Shown: positions 33,907 to 43,695, numbered from the stretch's first letter. The stretch is DNA of 64,000 nucleotides from Dyella japonica A8 (GCF_000725385.1 NZ_CP008884.1:3348001-3412000); one strand, 5' to 3'. Notes: generated by a model not told the origin, from the sequence alone. A program made the numbers and translations.

Positions 33907-34125
33907 TCAATAATGCGGCGGCGGCGGTTCGCTGTGCGGATCGTGCCCTTGCGACGTGCGCAGCGCGGACAGCTCGCTGCGCAACCCGCGAATGACATCT
34001 TCCAGCGCCGCGAGCCGCATGGACAGTTCGGCATCGGCGGAGGCCAGCGCGTTCACCGTATCGTCGATGAAGGTAAGCCGCACTTCCAGTTCCGTCAGGC
34101 GTTGCTGGAGGGAATCGTCAGCCAT
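33907..34125 (-). CDS. slyX: SlyX family protein
   Basis: The 72-residue protein is a single coiled coil (LQQRLTELEVRLTFIDDTVN, then heptads to about 55) with a proline-rich tail ending PPPPHY, exactly the SlyX pattern. Function is unknown. A GTG at 34131 that overlaps the ugd stop as GTGA is an equally possible start and would add two residues; either way the gene is tightly coupled to ugd. Confidence 0.85.
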   Translation of the reverse strand: MADDSLQQRLTELEVRLTFIDDTVNALASADAELSMRLAALEDVIRGLRSELSALRTSQGHDPHSEPPPPHY

Positions 34126-34127
34126 GC

Positions 34128-35465
34128 TCACTGCCTCAGACTACGGCCGCGGCCGATGCCGTAATACGCCAGGCCGGCTTCTTCCACGGCGGCGGGGTCG
34201 TAAAGATTACGACCATCGAACACGGCCGGCTCGGCGAGCAGGCTGCGGATGCGCACGAAGTCCGGGCTGCGGAAGGCCTTCCACTCCGTCACGATGGCCA
34301 GCACATCGGCCCCGTCCAGCGCCTGGTAGGCACCCTCGCATAGCACCAGGTCGCCACGATCGCCATAGATGCGATGCGTTTCGTGGCGTGCCTCCGGATC
34401 GAACGCGCGAACCTTGGCGCCTGCTGCCCACAAAGCCTCCATCAGGTTGCGGCTCGAGGCTTCGCGCATGTCGTCGGTGTTCGGCTTGAACGCAAGCCCC
34501 CACAGGGCAATCGTCTTGCCCGCGAGCTGGCCATCGAAGTGACGCGAGATCAGTTCGAACAGCTTGGTCTTCTGGTCGTGGTTCACGGACTCGACCGCGC
34601 CCAGCAGGCGTGCGTCATAACCGACGCCACGCGCCGTGCGCTCAAGCGCCTGCACGTCCTTCGGGAAGCAGGAGCCACCGTAGCCGGCGCCCGGATAGAT
34701 GAAGTGATAGCCAATGCGCGGGTCCGAACCGATGCCCTGACGCACCAGCTCCACGTCCGCGCCCACGCGCTCGGCGATATTGGCGATCTCATTCATGAAG
34801 CTGATCTTGGTGGCCAGCATGGCGTTGGCCGCGTACTTGGTCAGCTCGGCAGAGCGCTCGTCCATGACCACGGTGCGGTCGTGATTGCGATTGAACGGCG
34901 CGTACAGCTTGCGCAGCACACCGATGGCGCGATCGCTGGAGCTGCCGATGATGATGCGGTCGGGACGCAGGCAGTCTTCCACCGCGTCACCTTCTTTCAG
35001 GAATTCCGGATTGGACACCACGTCGAACTCGACCGATACGCCCCGCTTGGCAAGCTCACTAGCGATCGCCTCGCGCACGCGATCAGCCGTGCCGACCGGT
35101 ACGGTCGACTTGTTCACCACCACGGTGTAACGGTCCATGTGCGCGCCAATGGTGCGCGCCACGCCAAGCACGTACTTCAGGTCCGCGCTGCCGTCTTCGT
35201 CCGGCGGCGTGCCCACCGCGATGAACACCACCTGCCCGTGTGCAATGGCAGGCGCCGGCTCGATGGTGAAATCCAGCTGCCCGCTGGCATGGTTCCGCTT
35301 GACGATGGGCTCCAGCCCCGGCTCATAGATCGGGATCTCGCCGTTTCTGAGGCGCTCGACCTTGCCCGCGTCGATATCAACGCAGACAACGTGGTTGCCC
35401 ATTTCAGCCAGGCAGGCACCGGTGACCAGACCCACATACCCGGTACCGAAGATCGTGACCTTCAT
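34128..35465 (-). CDS. ugd: UDP-glucose 6-dehydrogenase
   Basis: The 445-residue enzyme has the NAD-binding loop [12 protein letters not shown] at its start, [22 protein letters not shown], and catalytic Cys266 in GGSCFPKD. It oxidises UDP-glucose to UDP-glucuronate, a precursor for exopolysaccharide or lipid-A modification. No polysaccharide cluster is adjacent. Its stop overlaps the possible GTG start of slyX. Confidence 0.95.
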   Translation of the reverse strand: MKVTIFGTGYVGLVTGACLAEMGNHVVCVDIDAGKVERLRNGEIPIYEPGLEPIVKRNHASGQLDFTIEPAPAIAHGQVVFIAVGTPPDEDGSADLKYVLGVARTIGAHMDRYTVVVNKSTVPVGTADRVREAIASELAKRGVSVEFDVVSNPEFLKEGDAVEDCLRPDRIIIGSSSDRAIGVLRKLYAPFNRNHDRTVVMDERSAELTKYAANAMLATKISFMNEIANIAERVGADVELVRQGIGSDPRIGYHFIYPGAGYGGSCFPKDVQALERTARGVGYDARLLGAVESVNHDQKTKLFELISRHFDGQLAGKTIALWGLAFKPNTDDMREASSRNLMEALWAAGAKVRAFDPEARHETHRIYGDRGDLVLCEGAYQALDGADVLAIVTEWKAFRSPDFVRIRSLLAEPAVFDGRNLYDPAAVEEAGLAYYGIGRGRSLRQ

Positions 35466-35569
35466 TGTCGCGGAAACTCCCAGAGGCAAGGCGACAGATT
35501 CTAACAGGCCGGATATGACGCGGAACGCCGCGGGCGTTCCCGGCCCCACGCCAGCCGGCGCCACAAAAG

Positions 35570-35601
35570 ATACGGGGCGCGAATTGCTTCGCGCCCCGTA
35601 T
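35570..35601 (-). terminator. Terminator of the FKBP isomerase gene
   Basis: A perfect 14-bp stem (35570-35583 with 35588-35601) encloses a TTGC loop and is followed on the minus strand by CTTTTG. It lies 24 bases after the stop codon of the isomerase gene and separates it from ugd. Confidence 0.85.
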
Positions 35602-35624
35602 GTGCTTCAGCAGCTTTCCAGCGA

Positions 35625-36398
35625 TTACTTCGCGCCGCCAGCCTGCTCGCCAGCCGGCGTCGGGCCGGTCTTGACCAGGGTGACGTCGAAGATGATCGTC
35701 GAGTTCGGCGGGAAGCCGTTCTGCGGCTGCGCACCGTAGGCGATGTTCGCCGGGATGAAGAACTTGTAGTGGCCGCCGACCTGCATCAGCTGCATGCCTT
35801 CGCGGAAGCCCGGGATCACGCCAGCGAGCGGGATGGAGGCAGCGCCGCCGCCTTCATGCTTGGACGAATCGTCGAACGTCTCGCCGTTGACGAACGTACC
35901 GACGTAATTCACCTGCACGGTGTCGTTCGGACCCGGACGGGCGCCGGTACCCTGGCTGATCACCTGGTACTGCAGGCCCGAAGCGGTGGACTTCACGCCC
36001 GGAGCGGTCTTGTTCTTGGCCAGGAAAGCAGCGCCTTCGGACTGGTTCTTGGCAGCGACCTGGGTGTATTCGGCCTTGGCCTTCGCCTGGAGGTTGGCGA
36101 CGAATGCGTCACGCACCTGCTTGGCTTCGGCTTCGCTCATGGTCGGCTTCTGGCCGGACAGGGCGGACTGCAGGGCGCGGGCCACGGTGGCCGGATCCAC
36201 TTCCTCGCGAACCAGCGGCGGCAGCGAGCTGGCCAGGTCCCAGCCGACCACGTAGCTGGCCTTGGTCTTGTCGACCGCAGCCGGGGCGGCCGTAGCGGGG
36301 GCGGCGGACTTCGCAGCCTGTGCGTGCACGCCAGCGGTCATGCCCAGAGCAACAGCGAGCGCGGCCGCCGTCAGCGTGGGACGCAGAAAATGCTTCAT
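35625..36398 (-). CDS. FKBP-type peptidyl-prolyl isomerase, FkpA/Mip-like, exported
   Basis: The 257-residue precursor has a signal peptide (cleavage near AQA, about residue 28) and a helical dimerisation domain (about 45-130, including ASYVVGWDLASSLPP). An FKBP domain (about 145-245) follows with VQVNYVGTFVNGETFDDS, VIPGFREGMQLM and FFIPANIAYGAQ. It assists folding of periplasmic or outer-membrane proteins. An alanine-rich linker lies after the signal. The start has a GAGGGAG site. Mip-type homologues are virulence factors in some bacteria; nothing here shows that. Confidence 0.92.
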   Translation of the reverse strand: MKHFLRPTLTAAALAVALGMTAGVHAQAAKSAAPATAAPAAVDKTKASYVVGWDLASSLPPLVREEVDPATVARALQSALSGQKPTMSEAEAKQVRDAFVANLQAKAKAEYTQVAAKNQSEGAAFLAKNKTAPGVKSTASGLQYQVISQGTGARPGPNDTVQVNYVGTFVNGETFDDSSKHEGGGAASIPLAGVIPGFREGMQLMQVGGHYKFFIPANIAYGAQPQNGFPPNSTIIFDVTLVKTGPTPAGEQAGGAK

Positions 36399-36607
36399 GT
36401 GGAACTCCCTCGTATTTGGATATGCCGGCGCTACCGGACTACGCCCCCCCGATGGAGGCAGGCCCCGCATTGTGCGGTGCTTACTGAGTCTTGGCAACGA
36501 TGGTGGGCCTGTGACCGTCAGTCCTGATTAAAAGTTCACGATTCAGGCCAAAAACGCGGTTTTTTACGAATCCTGCACGCTGCGTGAGCTACCGCCGATC
36601 ACCGCCG

Positions 36608-38377
36608 TCAGGCATGACCGTCATCCGAACGCCCCGGTTTATCCAGCGTGTCACGCAGCGCCGCCTGCAGGCGGGCATGCACCTGCACCAGGCCACGCCA
36701 CAGCAGCCAGGCCAACAAAAGCAGTACAAGCACCAGCACGATGGCGACTTCCCGCGGCGGCAGGATGGTCGATGCCAATGCGGCCACCAGCAACCCCAGC
36801 ACCCACATCGCCGCCAGCGGAATGAAGCGCGCCAGCACGCTGCGGATGCGCATGTTGTAGGCGCCGCCGATGCGCTCGGGGATGCTTAGCTCGGCCAGCA
36901 GCATGCCCAGCGCCGAGGCCTTGCGATAGGCCGCGACGATCATCGGCAAAGAGATGAGCGCCGCGATGGACCACGCCAGGCTGCGCTTGACCTGCGGGCG
37001 GTCCGCCAGGACATCCCAGTGGAAGAAGCCACGCCGATACAGGTAGGACATGATCAGGAAAGCCGCCACGACCAGCATCATGTTGATGATCACGTGCCAG
37101 ACCAGGCGCCGGATCATCTTGGCCACGATGGCACCCTGCCCGCCCAGGCTCAGGTTGCCCATCCAGTCGGTATAGGCCCCTAGCATGCTGGTCAGCCCGC
37201 CCGGCAGGCGCCGTGCCAGCGTGCCGGCCAGCGGGTCCGATGCGCGGATGAGATAAGGCGTCAAAAAGGTCGTGATGGCGGACACGGCGACCGCCACCGG
37301 ATACAGGAAGCCACTGGTCACCTTCAGCGTGAGGCCCAGCGACGCGATGACGAACGAAAACTCACCGATCTGCGCCAGCCCCATGCCGACGCGCAGCGAG
37401 GTGCGGCCGTCGTTGCCCGCCACGAAGGTTCCGAAGCTGCAGGTGATCACCTTGCCCGCCACCACGACAATGGTGACCACCAGAATGGGCAACCAGTACT
37501 GCTTGAGCATGGCCGGGTCGATCAGCATGCCGATGGCGACGAAGAAGATGGCGCTGAACATGTCGCGCACCGGCCCGATGATGCGCTCGATCCGCATCAC
37601 GCTCTGCGACTCCCCCACGATCGCGCCGATCATGAAGGCGCCCAGTGCCACGCTGTAGCCCATCTCGGTCACCAGCAGGCAGAAGCCGAAACACAGGCCC
37701 AGCACCGCCACGAGCAGCACGTCATCGCGACTCACCCGCGCGATGTAGTCGACCACGCGGGGCACCAGCAGCAACCCGACCACCAGCGACACCGCCATGA
37801 AAAGCGTCAGGCGCCCCACCGCAGCCATCGCCTCGCCAGCCTCCAGGCCACCGGTGCTCGCGATGCCTGTGAGCAGCGCCATCAGGACAATGGCGATCAC
37901 GTCCTCGATAATCAGGATGCCGAACATCAATTGCGCAAAACGCTCACGCTTGAGGTCCAGATCATCCAGGGCCTTCATGATGATGGTGGTCGAGGACATC
38001 GACAGCATGGCGCCGAGGAACAAGGCGTCCATCGGGCTCCAGCCGAAGAAACGACCGATCTCGTAGCCCAGCCACAACATCAAAACGATTTCGCAGACCG
38101 CCGCGACCAGTGCCGCGCCACCCACCTCGCGCAGCTTTTTCAGGCTGAATTCCAGGCCGAGGGCAAACAGCAAGAGGATCATGCCGAGCTCGGACAGCGT
38201 GCGGATCGTCTGCTCGTCGCGGATGAAAACCACCGGAAACGTATAAGGCCCAACCAGCACGCCGGCGATGATGTATCCGAGAACCACTGGCTGACGTAGC
38301 CGCTGGAAAATCACCGTCGTCAGGCCCGCGATCAACATGACGGTCGCGAGATCCTGGATGAAGTGCAGATCGTGCAT
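36608..38377 (-). CDS. CPA2-family monovalent cation:proton antiporter (KefB/YbaL-like)
   Basis: The 589-residue protein has about 12 transmembrane segments in its first 400 residues with CPA2 features: LGYIIAGVLVGP, LGMILLLFALGLEFSL, MSMSSTTIIMKAL and VALGAFMIGAIVGES. The C-terminal third has further hydrophobic helices instead of the soluble RCK/TrkA-N domain of KefB/C and YbaL. It probably exchanges K+ or Na+ for H+. A TTG three bases upstream is not needed as start. It stands alone between the FKBP gene and the tRNA cluster. Confidence 0.85.
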   Translation of the reverse strand: MHDLHFIQDLATVMLIAGLTTVIFQRLRQPVVLGYIIAGVLVGPYTFPVVFIRDEQTIRTLSELGMILLLFALGLEFSLKKLREVGGAALVAAVCEIVLMLWLGYEIGRFFGWSPMDALFLGAMLSMSSTTIIMKALDDLDLKRERFAQLMFGILIIEDVIAIVLMALLTGIASTGGLEAGEAMAAVGRLTLFMAVSLVVGLLLVPRVVDYIARVSRDDVLLVAVLGLCFGFCLLVTEMGYSVALGAFMIGAIVGESQSVMRIERIIGPVRDMFSAIFFVAIGMLIDPAMLKQYWLPILVVTIVVVAGKVITCSFGTFVAGNDGRTSLRVGMGLAQIGEFSFVIASLGLTLKVTSGFLYPVAVAVSAITTFLTPYLIRASDPLAGTLARRLPGGLTSMLGAYTDWMGNLSLGGQGAIVAKMIRRLVWHVIINMMLVVAAFLIMSYLYRRGFFHWDVLADRPQVKRSLAWSIAALISLPMIVAAYRKASALGMLLAELSIPERIGGAYNMRIRSVLARFIPLAAMWVLGLLVAALASTILPPREVAIVLVLVLLLLAWLLWRGLVQVHARLQAALRDTLDKPGRSDDGHA

Positions 38378-38568
38378 CAATGAAATCCGTAGGGACGTCC
38401 CGCAAGACTAGCAATCGCACGCGCGATACACAGCCCTACACAGTGAAGTTGATCATTCGCTCGCCACAACGGCGGTTTGGACGATTGCCGACGTCACGTC
38501 GATGCTCACGTAACTACTTGTTGTGATTCATTCGTGAAAGAAAGTTGAAAAATATTCACACTGAACGC

Positions 38569-38597
38569 TTGACGAAATCGCGATCCCTATCTATTCT
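38569..38597 (+). promoter_or_regulatory. Sigma-70 promoter of the tRNA-Ala/Glu/Asp cluster
   Basis: TTGACG (38569-38574), a 17-base spacer and TATTCT (38592-38597) precede tRNA-Ala by 21 bases. The upstream 40 bases are AT-rich like an UP element. Confidence 0.75.
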
Positions 38598-38618
38598 TTC
38601 GGGCTTCCAGAGGCACAC

Positions 38619-38694
38619 GGGGCCATAGCTCAGCTGGGAGAGCGCCTGCATGGCATGCAGGAGGTCGGCGGTTCGATCCCGCCTGGCTCCACCA
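38619..38694 (+). tRNA. tRNA-Ala(GGC)
   Basis: The cloverleaf is complete: acceptor GGGGCCA/TGGCTCC, D arm AGCTCAGCTGGGAGAGC, anticodon stem CCTGC/GCAGG around loop ATGGCAT, T arm with GTTCGATCC, and encoded CCA. First of three tRNAs read in the same direction. Confidence 0.97.
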
Positions 38695-38705
38695 AATTTA
38701 GATAC

Positions 38706-38781
38706 GTCCCCATCGTCTAGAGGCCTAGGACATCACCCTTTCACGGTGGCGACCGGGGTTCGAATCCCCGTGGGGACGCCA
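38706..38781 (+). tRNA. tRNA-Glu(TTC)
   Basis: Acceptor GTCCCCA/TGGGGAC, anticodon loop CTTTCAC within CACC/GGTG, T loop GTTCGAATC and encoded CCA. It starts 11 bases after tRNA-Ala. Confidence 0.97.
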
Positions 38782-38870
38782 TTCTAAAGCCAAGCCGGTT
38801 TCCGGCGAAGCGGTCAGGATGGTCAAGGATGAAATCTAAACAGGTGTAGTGCTGGAAGCTGTAAAGATGT

Positions 38871-38947
38871 GGAGCGGTAGTTCAGTCGGTTAGAATGCTG
38901 GCCTGTCACGCCGGAGGTCGCGGGTTCGAGTCCCGTCCGCTCCGCCA
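38871..38947 (+). tRNA. tRNA-Asp(GTC), copy 1
   Basis: Acceptor GGAGCGG/CCGCTCC, anticodon loop CTGTCAC in CTGGC/GCCGG, T arm GCGGGTTCGAGTCCCGT and encoded CCA. The sequence is identical over all 77 bases to the minus-strand copy at 51790-51866. Confidence 0.97.
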
Positions 38948-38959
38948 CTTTACGAAGAG

Positions 38960-38981
38960 CCCGCCAATTGGCGGGTTTTTT
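38960..38981 (+). terminator. Terminator of the tRNA cluster
   Basis: CCCGCC-AATT-GGCGGG stem followed by six T residues, 12 bases beyond tRNA-Asp. Confidence 0.85.
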
Positions 38982-39014
38982 GTTGCCTGAAGGAAAATCA
39001 GCCGGTCCTTCATT

Positions 39015-39110
39015 CCTGTAGAAACGCACCCTGCGCGCGTCAGGTCCTCACGGGCATTGCGGAATGACCACCGCGGATCGCCGCGGCCGGGCCCAGGAGG
39101 CTCCTACAGG
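39015..39110. repeat. REP-like inverted pair (GTAG-headed)
   Basis: A CCTGTAG head at 39015-39021 on the plus strand leads into a GC-rich imperfect hairpin (to about 39043). A second head, CCTGTAGGAGCC, reads inward on the minus strand from 39110 and leads into a GC-rich region down to about 39072. The GTAG head followed by a hairpin resembles the REP elements of Xanthomonadales and Pseudomonas. The outer end overlaps the last codons of the DUF1249 gene. Family membership is inferred from the head and symmetry. Confidence 0.5.
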
Positions 39111-39616
39111 GGTTCGTTAGGAGGCTCCTGCAAGGCCTCATCCGGCGACTGGTGATCCTCCAGTCGCTCCAGCGTCCCTTTTGAATGCCCCTGCTCCGCC
39201 AGGTATTCCAGCCAGCGGGAAAGAAACCCGTTCATGCGCAGGCGGTGTTGCAGCACGGTATGGGCGGGTGGAAACGGCCCGAGCACCTGCCACAGATGAC
39301 GCCCTGGATGGCAGTGCAGCGCCTCGGCCACGTGGGCATCGGTGTACATGCGCAACTGCGCCGATGGCGAGGGCTGCCCCGTGTGCGCGTCGACGAAGTT
39401 GTAGGTGAGTTCGAGCTCCAGCGTATACGGGTGCCGCTCCTGCACCTGGAGCCGCACGTCCAGGCCATCGTCCACGCTGGACAGGTAGAACCCCGGTGGC
39501 AGCTCTTGCGGCGCGAACAGCCGGACCAGCCGATGGTAGTTCTCGGCGTAAAGCCCCATCAGGAAACCAAAGCGTCCCGGCAGCAAGGCTTGGCGACTGT
39601 CCAGTACGGCACTCAT
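39104..39616 (-). CDS. DUF1249 (YqiB-like) protein
   Basis: The 170-residue soluble protein has the DUF1249 pattern: YAENYHRLVRLF near the start, then LELELTYNF, RMYTDAHVAEAL and RMNGFLSRWLEYLAEQGHS. E. coli YqiB has no assigned role. It lies 16 bases downstream of ppsR on the same strand, so the two are probably co-transcribed. Its last codons fall in the REP-like element. Confidence 0.82.
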   Translation of the reverse strand: MSAVLDSRQALLPGRFGFLMGLYAENYHRLVRLFAPQELPPGFYLSSVDDGLDVRLQVQERHPYTLELELTYNFVDAHTGQPSPSAQLRMYTDAHVAEALHCHPGRHLWQVLGPFPPAHTVLQHRLRMNGFLSRWLEYLAEQGHSKGTLERLEDHQSPDEALQEPPNEPL

Positions 39617-39632
39617 GGGCGGTGAAGACTCC

Positions 39633-40448
39633 TTAGAACATGGTTCGCTCGATACCGAAGCGGTCGAAGATCTTGCTCGCGATCTCCTCGATGGAGACGT
39701 GCGTGGTGTTGAGGCTGTGGATGCCCTCCCGACGCATCAGTTTCTCGGCCTGCGACAACTCCCACCGACACTGCTCCAGCGTGGCATAACGACTGCCGGC
39801 GCGACGCTGTTCCCGAATCTGCGCCAGCCGTTGCGGGTCGATGGTGAGACCGAACAGCCGATCCTTGTAGGGGCGCAGTCGCGCCGGCAATTCGAGTTTG
39901 TCCAGGTCGTCGTCGGTCAGGGGGTAATTGGCGGCGCTTACCCCGTAATGCAAGGCCATGTACAGGCAAGTGGGCGTCTTGCCGGAACGGGACACCCCTA
40001 CCAGGATCAGGTCGGCCTGCGCGTAGTCCACGTCGATGCCGTCATCGTGGGAGAGCGCGTAGTTGGTGGCATTGATGCGGGCCTCGTACTTGTCGAAGTC
40101 CACCAGACCATGGGAACGGTTCACCGCCCCTGAACGCTTGGCGCCCAGCTCCTCTTCCAGCGGCCCGATGAAGGGCGCGAACACGTCCAGCATCAGCGCA
40201 CCGCTCTCCGCCACGATCTCGCAGAGGTCGCGCGACGCCATGGTATTGACCACGATGGGCCGCTCACCGGTTTGCGCGTAGCGGGTCTTGATGCGCAGCG
40301 CCGCGGCCTCGGCTTTCTGGGCATCGTCGATGAAGGGAAGCCGGTGCTTGTCGAACTGCACCCCCTCGAACTGGGCCAGAATGCTGTTTCCGATCGTCTC
40401 GGCCGTAATACCAGTGGAATCGGAGATATAGAAAACGGTTCTCTGCAT
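39633..40448 (-). CDS. ppsR: PEP synthase regulatory protein PpsR (bifunctional kinase/phosphorylase)
   Basis: The 271-residue DUF299 protein begins VFYISDSTGITAETIGNS and has the P-loop-like GVSRSGKTPT at 151-160. It uses ADP to phosphorylate, and phosphate to reactivate, the regulatory threonine next to the catalytic histidine of PEP synthase. It is divergent from ppsA, its target, across a 235-base intergenic region. Confidence 0.95.
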   Translation of the reverse strand: MQRTVFYISDSTGITAETIGNSILAQFEGVQFDKHRLPFIDDAQKAEAAALRIKTRYAQTGERPIVVNTMASRDLCEIVAESGALMLDVFAPFIGPLEEELGAKRSGAVNRSHGLVDFDKYEARINATNYALSHDDGIDVDYAQADLILVGVSRSGKTPTCLYMALHYGVSAANYPLTDDDLDKLELPARLRPYKDRLFGLTIDPQRLAQIREQRRAGSRYATLEQCRWELSQAEKLMRREGIHSLNTTHVSIEEIASKIFDRFGIERTMF

Positions 40449-40616
40449 GGGTAATCCACAGTCCCTGATGGTTCTTGCCTTACACCTTAGCGCAACGTGA
40501 AAAACCTGTCTTTGCTTGACTCACGGCTGACTGGTATGCAGTTGGCGCGGGTTTTGGCCCGAATGGTCTTCTTGTGCTGCGCACCATCGACAGCGGACAA
40601 TACCAGTTCTTTGTAG

Positions 40617-40639
40617 CCCGATTTCTTGAAGAAACCGGG
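40617..40639. promoter_or_regulatory. Near-perfect 23-bp palindrome upstream of ppsA
   Basis: Eleven bases on each side of a central G are complementary except for one A/C pair; the core is TTTCTTGAAGAAA with CCCG/CGGG ends. It ends 44 bases before the ppsA start. It may be an operator or a leader hairpin; no known motif is assigned. Confidence 0.5.
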
Positions 40640-40683
40640 ACAGACACGTTTCTTAAAACCTAAGAGCTCTTGAGGAGACTCCC

Positions 40684-43062
40684 TTGAACGATCTGGTGCT
40701 TTGGCTCGACACGCTGCGCATGACCGACCTGGGCAAGGTGGGCGGCAAGAATGCGTCGCTCGGCGAGATGATCGGCAATCTCGCCAAACTCGGCGTGTCC
40801 GTGCCCGGCGGCTTTGCCACGACCGCTGACGCGTTCCAGCAGTACCTCGACAAGAGCGGCGTGGCCAAGCGTATCCAGGAACGCCTGGCCTCGCTGGACG
40901 TGGACGACGTGACCGCCCTCACCGCTGCCGGCAAGGAGATCCGCGAGTGGGTCACCGAGACCCCGCTGCCGGCCGACCTGGACAACTCCATCCGCGACGC
41001 TTATGCCAAGCTCTGCAAGGACGCCGGCGCCGAGAACATCGCCGTGGCCGTGCGCTCGTCCGCCACCGCCGAAGACCTGCCCGACGCCTCCTTCGCCGGC
41101 CAGCAGGAAACCTTCCTCAACGTGGTGGGCATCGAGGACGTGCTGCACAAGGTGAAGGAAGTCTTCGCCTCGCTGTACAACGACCGCGCCATCGCCTACC
41201 GCGTGCACCAGGGCTTCAAGCACGAAGACGTGTTCCTGTCCGCTGGCGTGCAGCTCATGGTGCGCTCGGACGTGGGTGCCTCGGGCGTGCTGTTCACGCT
41301 GGACACCGAGTCGGGCTTCCGCGACGTGGTGTTCGTCACCGGCTCCTACGGCCTGGGCGAAATGGTCGTGCAGGGTGCGGTGAACCCGGACGAGTTCTAT
41401 GTATTCAAGCCCACGCTGAAGGCCGGCAAGCCCGCCGTGCTGCGCCGCAGCCTCGGCGCCAAGCAGCAGCGCATGGTGTACTCCAGCGCGCCCGGCGAGC
41501 GCGTCAAGATCGAAGAAACACCGGCCGAGCTGCGCAACAAGTTCTGCATCACCGACGAGGACGTGCAGGAGCTCTCCAAGCAGGCGCTGATCATCGAGCA
41601 GCATTACGGCCGCCCGATGGACGTCGAATGGGCGAAGGACGGCAACACCGGCAAGCTCTACATCGTGCAGGCTCGCCCGGAGACGGTGAAGTCGCGCGCG
41701 CACGCCACGCAGCTCGAGCGCTTCCATCTCAATGAGAAGGGCAAGGTGCTAGCCGAAGGCCGCGCCATCGGCCAGAAGATCGGCTCGGGCAAGGCGCGCG
41801 TCATCCGCTCGCTGGCCGACATGAACAAGGTGCAGGCCGGCGACGTGCTGATCGCCGACATGACCGATCCCGATTGGGAACCGGTGATGAAGCGTGCCGC
41901 CGCCATCGTGACCAATCGCGGCGGCCGCACTTGCCACGCCGCCATCATCGCCCGTGAGCTGGGCGTGCCGGCCGTGGTCGGCACGGGCAACGCGCTGGAC
42001 AAGATCCCGGACGGCGCGGAGGTCACCGTGTCCTGCGCCGAGGGCGATACCGGCATGATCTACGAGGGTCTGCTGAAGTTCGACCGCGTCACCGCCGACC
42101 TCGGCGACATGCCCGAAGCCCCGCTCAAGATCATGATGAACGTGGCCAACCCGGAGCGCGCCTTCGACTTCGGCATGCTGCCGAATGCCGGCATCGGCCT
42201 GGCCCGCCTGGAAATGATCATCGCCAGCCACATCGGCGTGCATCCGAAGGCGCTGCTGGAATACGCCAAGCAGGACGCCGAAACCAAGAAGAAGATCGAC
42301 GAGCGCATGGCCGGCTATGCCGACCCGGTGTCGTTCTACGTCGATCGCCTCGCCGAAGGCATCGCCACCATCGCCGCCTCGGTGTACCCGAAGCCGGTGA
42401 TCGTGCGCCTGTCCGACTTCAAGTCGAACGAGTACGCCGGCCTCATCGGCGGTTCGCGCTACGAGCCGCATGAAGAGAACCCGATGATCGGCTACCGCGG
42501 CGCCAGCCGTTACGTCGACCCGGGCTTCGCTGAGTCGTTCTCGCTGGAGTGCAAGGCCGTCAAGCGCGTGCGCGAAGTGATGGGCCTGGACAACGTGTGG
42601 GTGATGATTCCGTTCGTGCGCACGCTGGGCGAAGGCCGCAAGGTCATCGAAGTGCTGGGCAAGAACGGCCTCAAGCAGGGCGAGCACGGCCTGAAGGTGA
42701 TCATGATGTGCGAAGTACCGTCCAACGCCCTTCTTGCGGACGAGTTCCTGGAGATCTTCGATGGGTTCTCCATCGGCTCCAACGACCTGACCCAGCTCAC
42801 CCTGGGCCTGGACCGTGACTCGAGCATCGTGGCCAACCTGTTCGACGAGCGCGACCCGGCCGTGAAGAAGCTGCTCGCACTCGCCATCAAGACGGCGCGC
42901 GAGAAGGGCAAGTACGTCGGCATCTGCGGCCAGGGCCCGTCCGACCACCCGGACCTCGCCGAGTGGCTGATGGATCAGGGTATCGAGTCGGTATCGCTCA
43001 ACCCGGACACCGTCGTCGACACCTGGCTGCGCCTGGCCAAGCGCAAGGCTAAGGCTGCCTAA
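40684..43062 (+). CDS. ppsA: Phosphoenolpyruvate synthase
   Basis: The 792-residue enzyme has an N-terminal ATP-grasp nucleotide-binding domain ([20 protein letters not shown]), a central phosphohistidine domain with catalytic His418 in [13 protein letters not shown], and a C-terminal TIM barrel ([25 protein letters not shown]). It converts pyruvate, ATP and water to PEP, AMP and phosphate for gluconeogenesis. The threonine beside the histidine (RTCH) is the expected PpsR target. The start is TTG at 40684, eight bases after a GAGGAG site, and no ATG is available nearby. The gene ends in a strong terminator. Confidence 0.97.
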   Translation: MNDLVLWLDTLRMTDLGKVGGKNASLGEMIGNLAKLGVSVPGGFATTADAFQQYLDKSGVAKRIQERLASLDVDDVTALTAAGKEIREWVTETPLPADLDNSIRDAYAKLCKDAGAENIAVAVRSSATAEDLPDASFAGQQETFLNVVGIEDVLHKVKEVFASLYNDRAIAYRVHQGFKHEDVFLSAGVQLMVRSDVGASGVLFTLDTESGFRDVVFVTGSYGLGEMVVQGAVNPDEFYVFKPTLKAGKPAVLRRSLGAKQQRMVYSSAPGERVKIEETPAELRNKFCITDEDVQELSKQALIIEQHYGRPMDVEWAKDGNTGKLYIVQARPETVKSRAHATQLERFHLNEKGKVLAEGRAIGQKIGSGKARVIRSLADMNKVQAGDVLIADMTDPDWEPVMKRAAAIVTNRGGRTCHAAIIARELGVPAVVGTGNALDKIPDGAEVTVSCAEGDTGMIYEGLLKFDRVTADLGDMPEAPLKIMMNVANPERAFDFGMLPNAGIGLARLEMIIASHIGVHPKALLEYAKQDAETKKKIDERMAGYADPVSFYVDRLAEGIATIAASVYPKPVIVRLSDFKSNEYAGLIGGSRYEPHEENPMIGYRGASRYVDPGFAESFSLECKAVKRVREVMGLDNVWVMIPFVRTLGEGRKVIEVLGKNGLKQGEHGLKVIMMCEVPSNALLADEFLEIFDGFSIGSNDLTQLTLGLDRDSSIVANLFDERDPAVKKLLALAIKTAREKGKYVGICGQGPSDHPDLAEWLMDQGIESVSLNPDTVVDTWLRLAKRKAKAA

Positions 43063-43086
43063 GTCGATCGAGAAGCAGTAAATGCG

Positions 43087-43117
43087 AGGGGCGGTGGCGA
43101 CACCGCCCCTTCTCTTT
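43087..43117 (+). terminator. Terminator of ppsA
   Basis: A 10-bp stem (43087-43096 with 43101-43110), GCGA tetraloop and TCTCTTT tail, 24 bases after the ppsA stop. Confidence 0.85.
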
Positions 43118-43125
43118 GCCGGTCG

Positions 43126-43551
43126 TCAGGGAGAGCAAGGTCGACCACCGGTATCGAAGATGCTGTCGTCGGAAAGAATCTGACCGTGCCGCACCGTCAG
43201 AAACGTCGAGATGGGCAGGCGCAGTGGCAAGACGCCCGCATCGCTTCGCGCCATGAAACGCACGGCCACACGGTCATCCTGCACGACCATTTGCTCCACC
43301 TCGTCGCGGATGTCCGGGAACGCTGCAAACAGCTCGCGATACGTCCGGACCACTTCCGCCCTTCCTGTCCGCGTTTTGCAGAAATCCGACGAGGCGAGCC
43401 GTGCATCGCTCGCATAGAGCCGCGCCATGGCCGTCGCATCGTGGCGGTTGAAAGCATCGAACATCGCCTGCACCACCGACGGCGGCGTGGGCTCCGCATC
43501 CATCGAAGTCACCATGACGGCAGCCAGCAGCAGGGCACTCACAGGACTCAT
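43126..43551 (-). CDS. Exported NTF2/SnoaL-like protein
   Basis: The 141-residue protein has a short N-terminal hydrophobic segment (signal peptide, about 1-19) and an NTF2-like fold: VVQAMFDAFNRHDATAMARLY is the typical first helix pair, followed by curved-sheet strands such as VAVRFMARSD and STFLTVRHGQI. Family members include ketosteroid isomerase-like enzymes and non-catalytic binding proteins; the substrate is unknown. It is convergent with ppsA. Confidence 0.7.
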   Translation of the reverse strand: MSPVSALLLAAVMVTSMDAEPTPPSVVQAMFDAFNRHDATAMARLYASDARLASSDFCKTRTGRAEVVRTYRELFAAFPDIRDEVEQMVVQDDRVAVRFMARSDAGVLPLRLPISTFLTVRHGQILSDDSIFDTGGRPCSP

Positions 43552-43695
43552 GATGACCTCGGGGGCCTATGACCAAGGCGCCCAGTCTCCTGCTCCCCGC
43601 CCTCGCTCGCGTGTCTCCGCTTGCTCTTTTTGGCAGTACGGAAACTTTCGCGTCACCAGCACGGTCCATCGAAAAACGGACCACGGGAGAACGGC

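Noticed and set aside
38823..39029. Frame with AERTGLEPATSGVTG opposite tRNA-Asp (also at 51690-51890)
   Set aside because: Antisense translation of tRNA-Asp; the same peptide appears at both tRNA-Asp copies.
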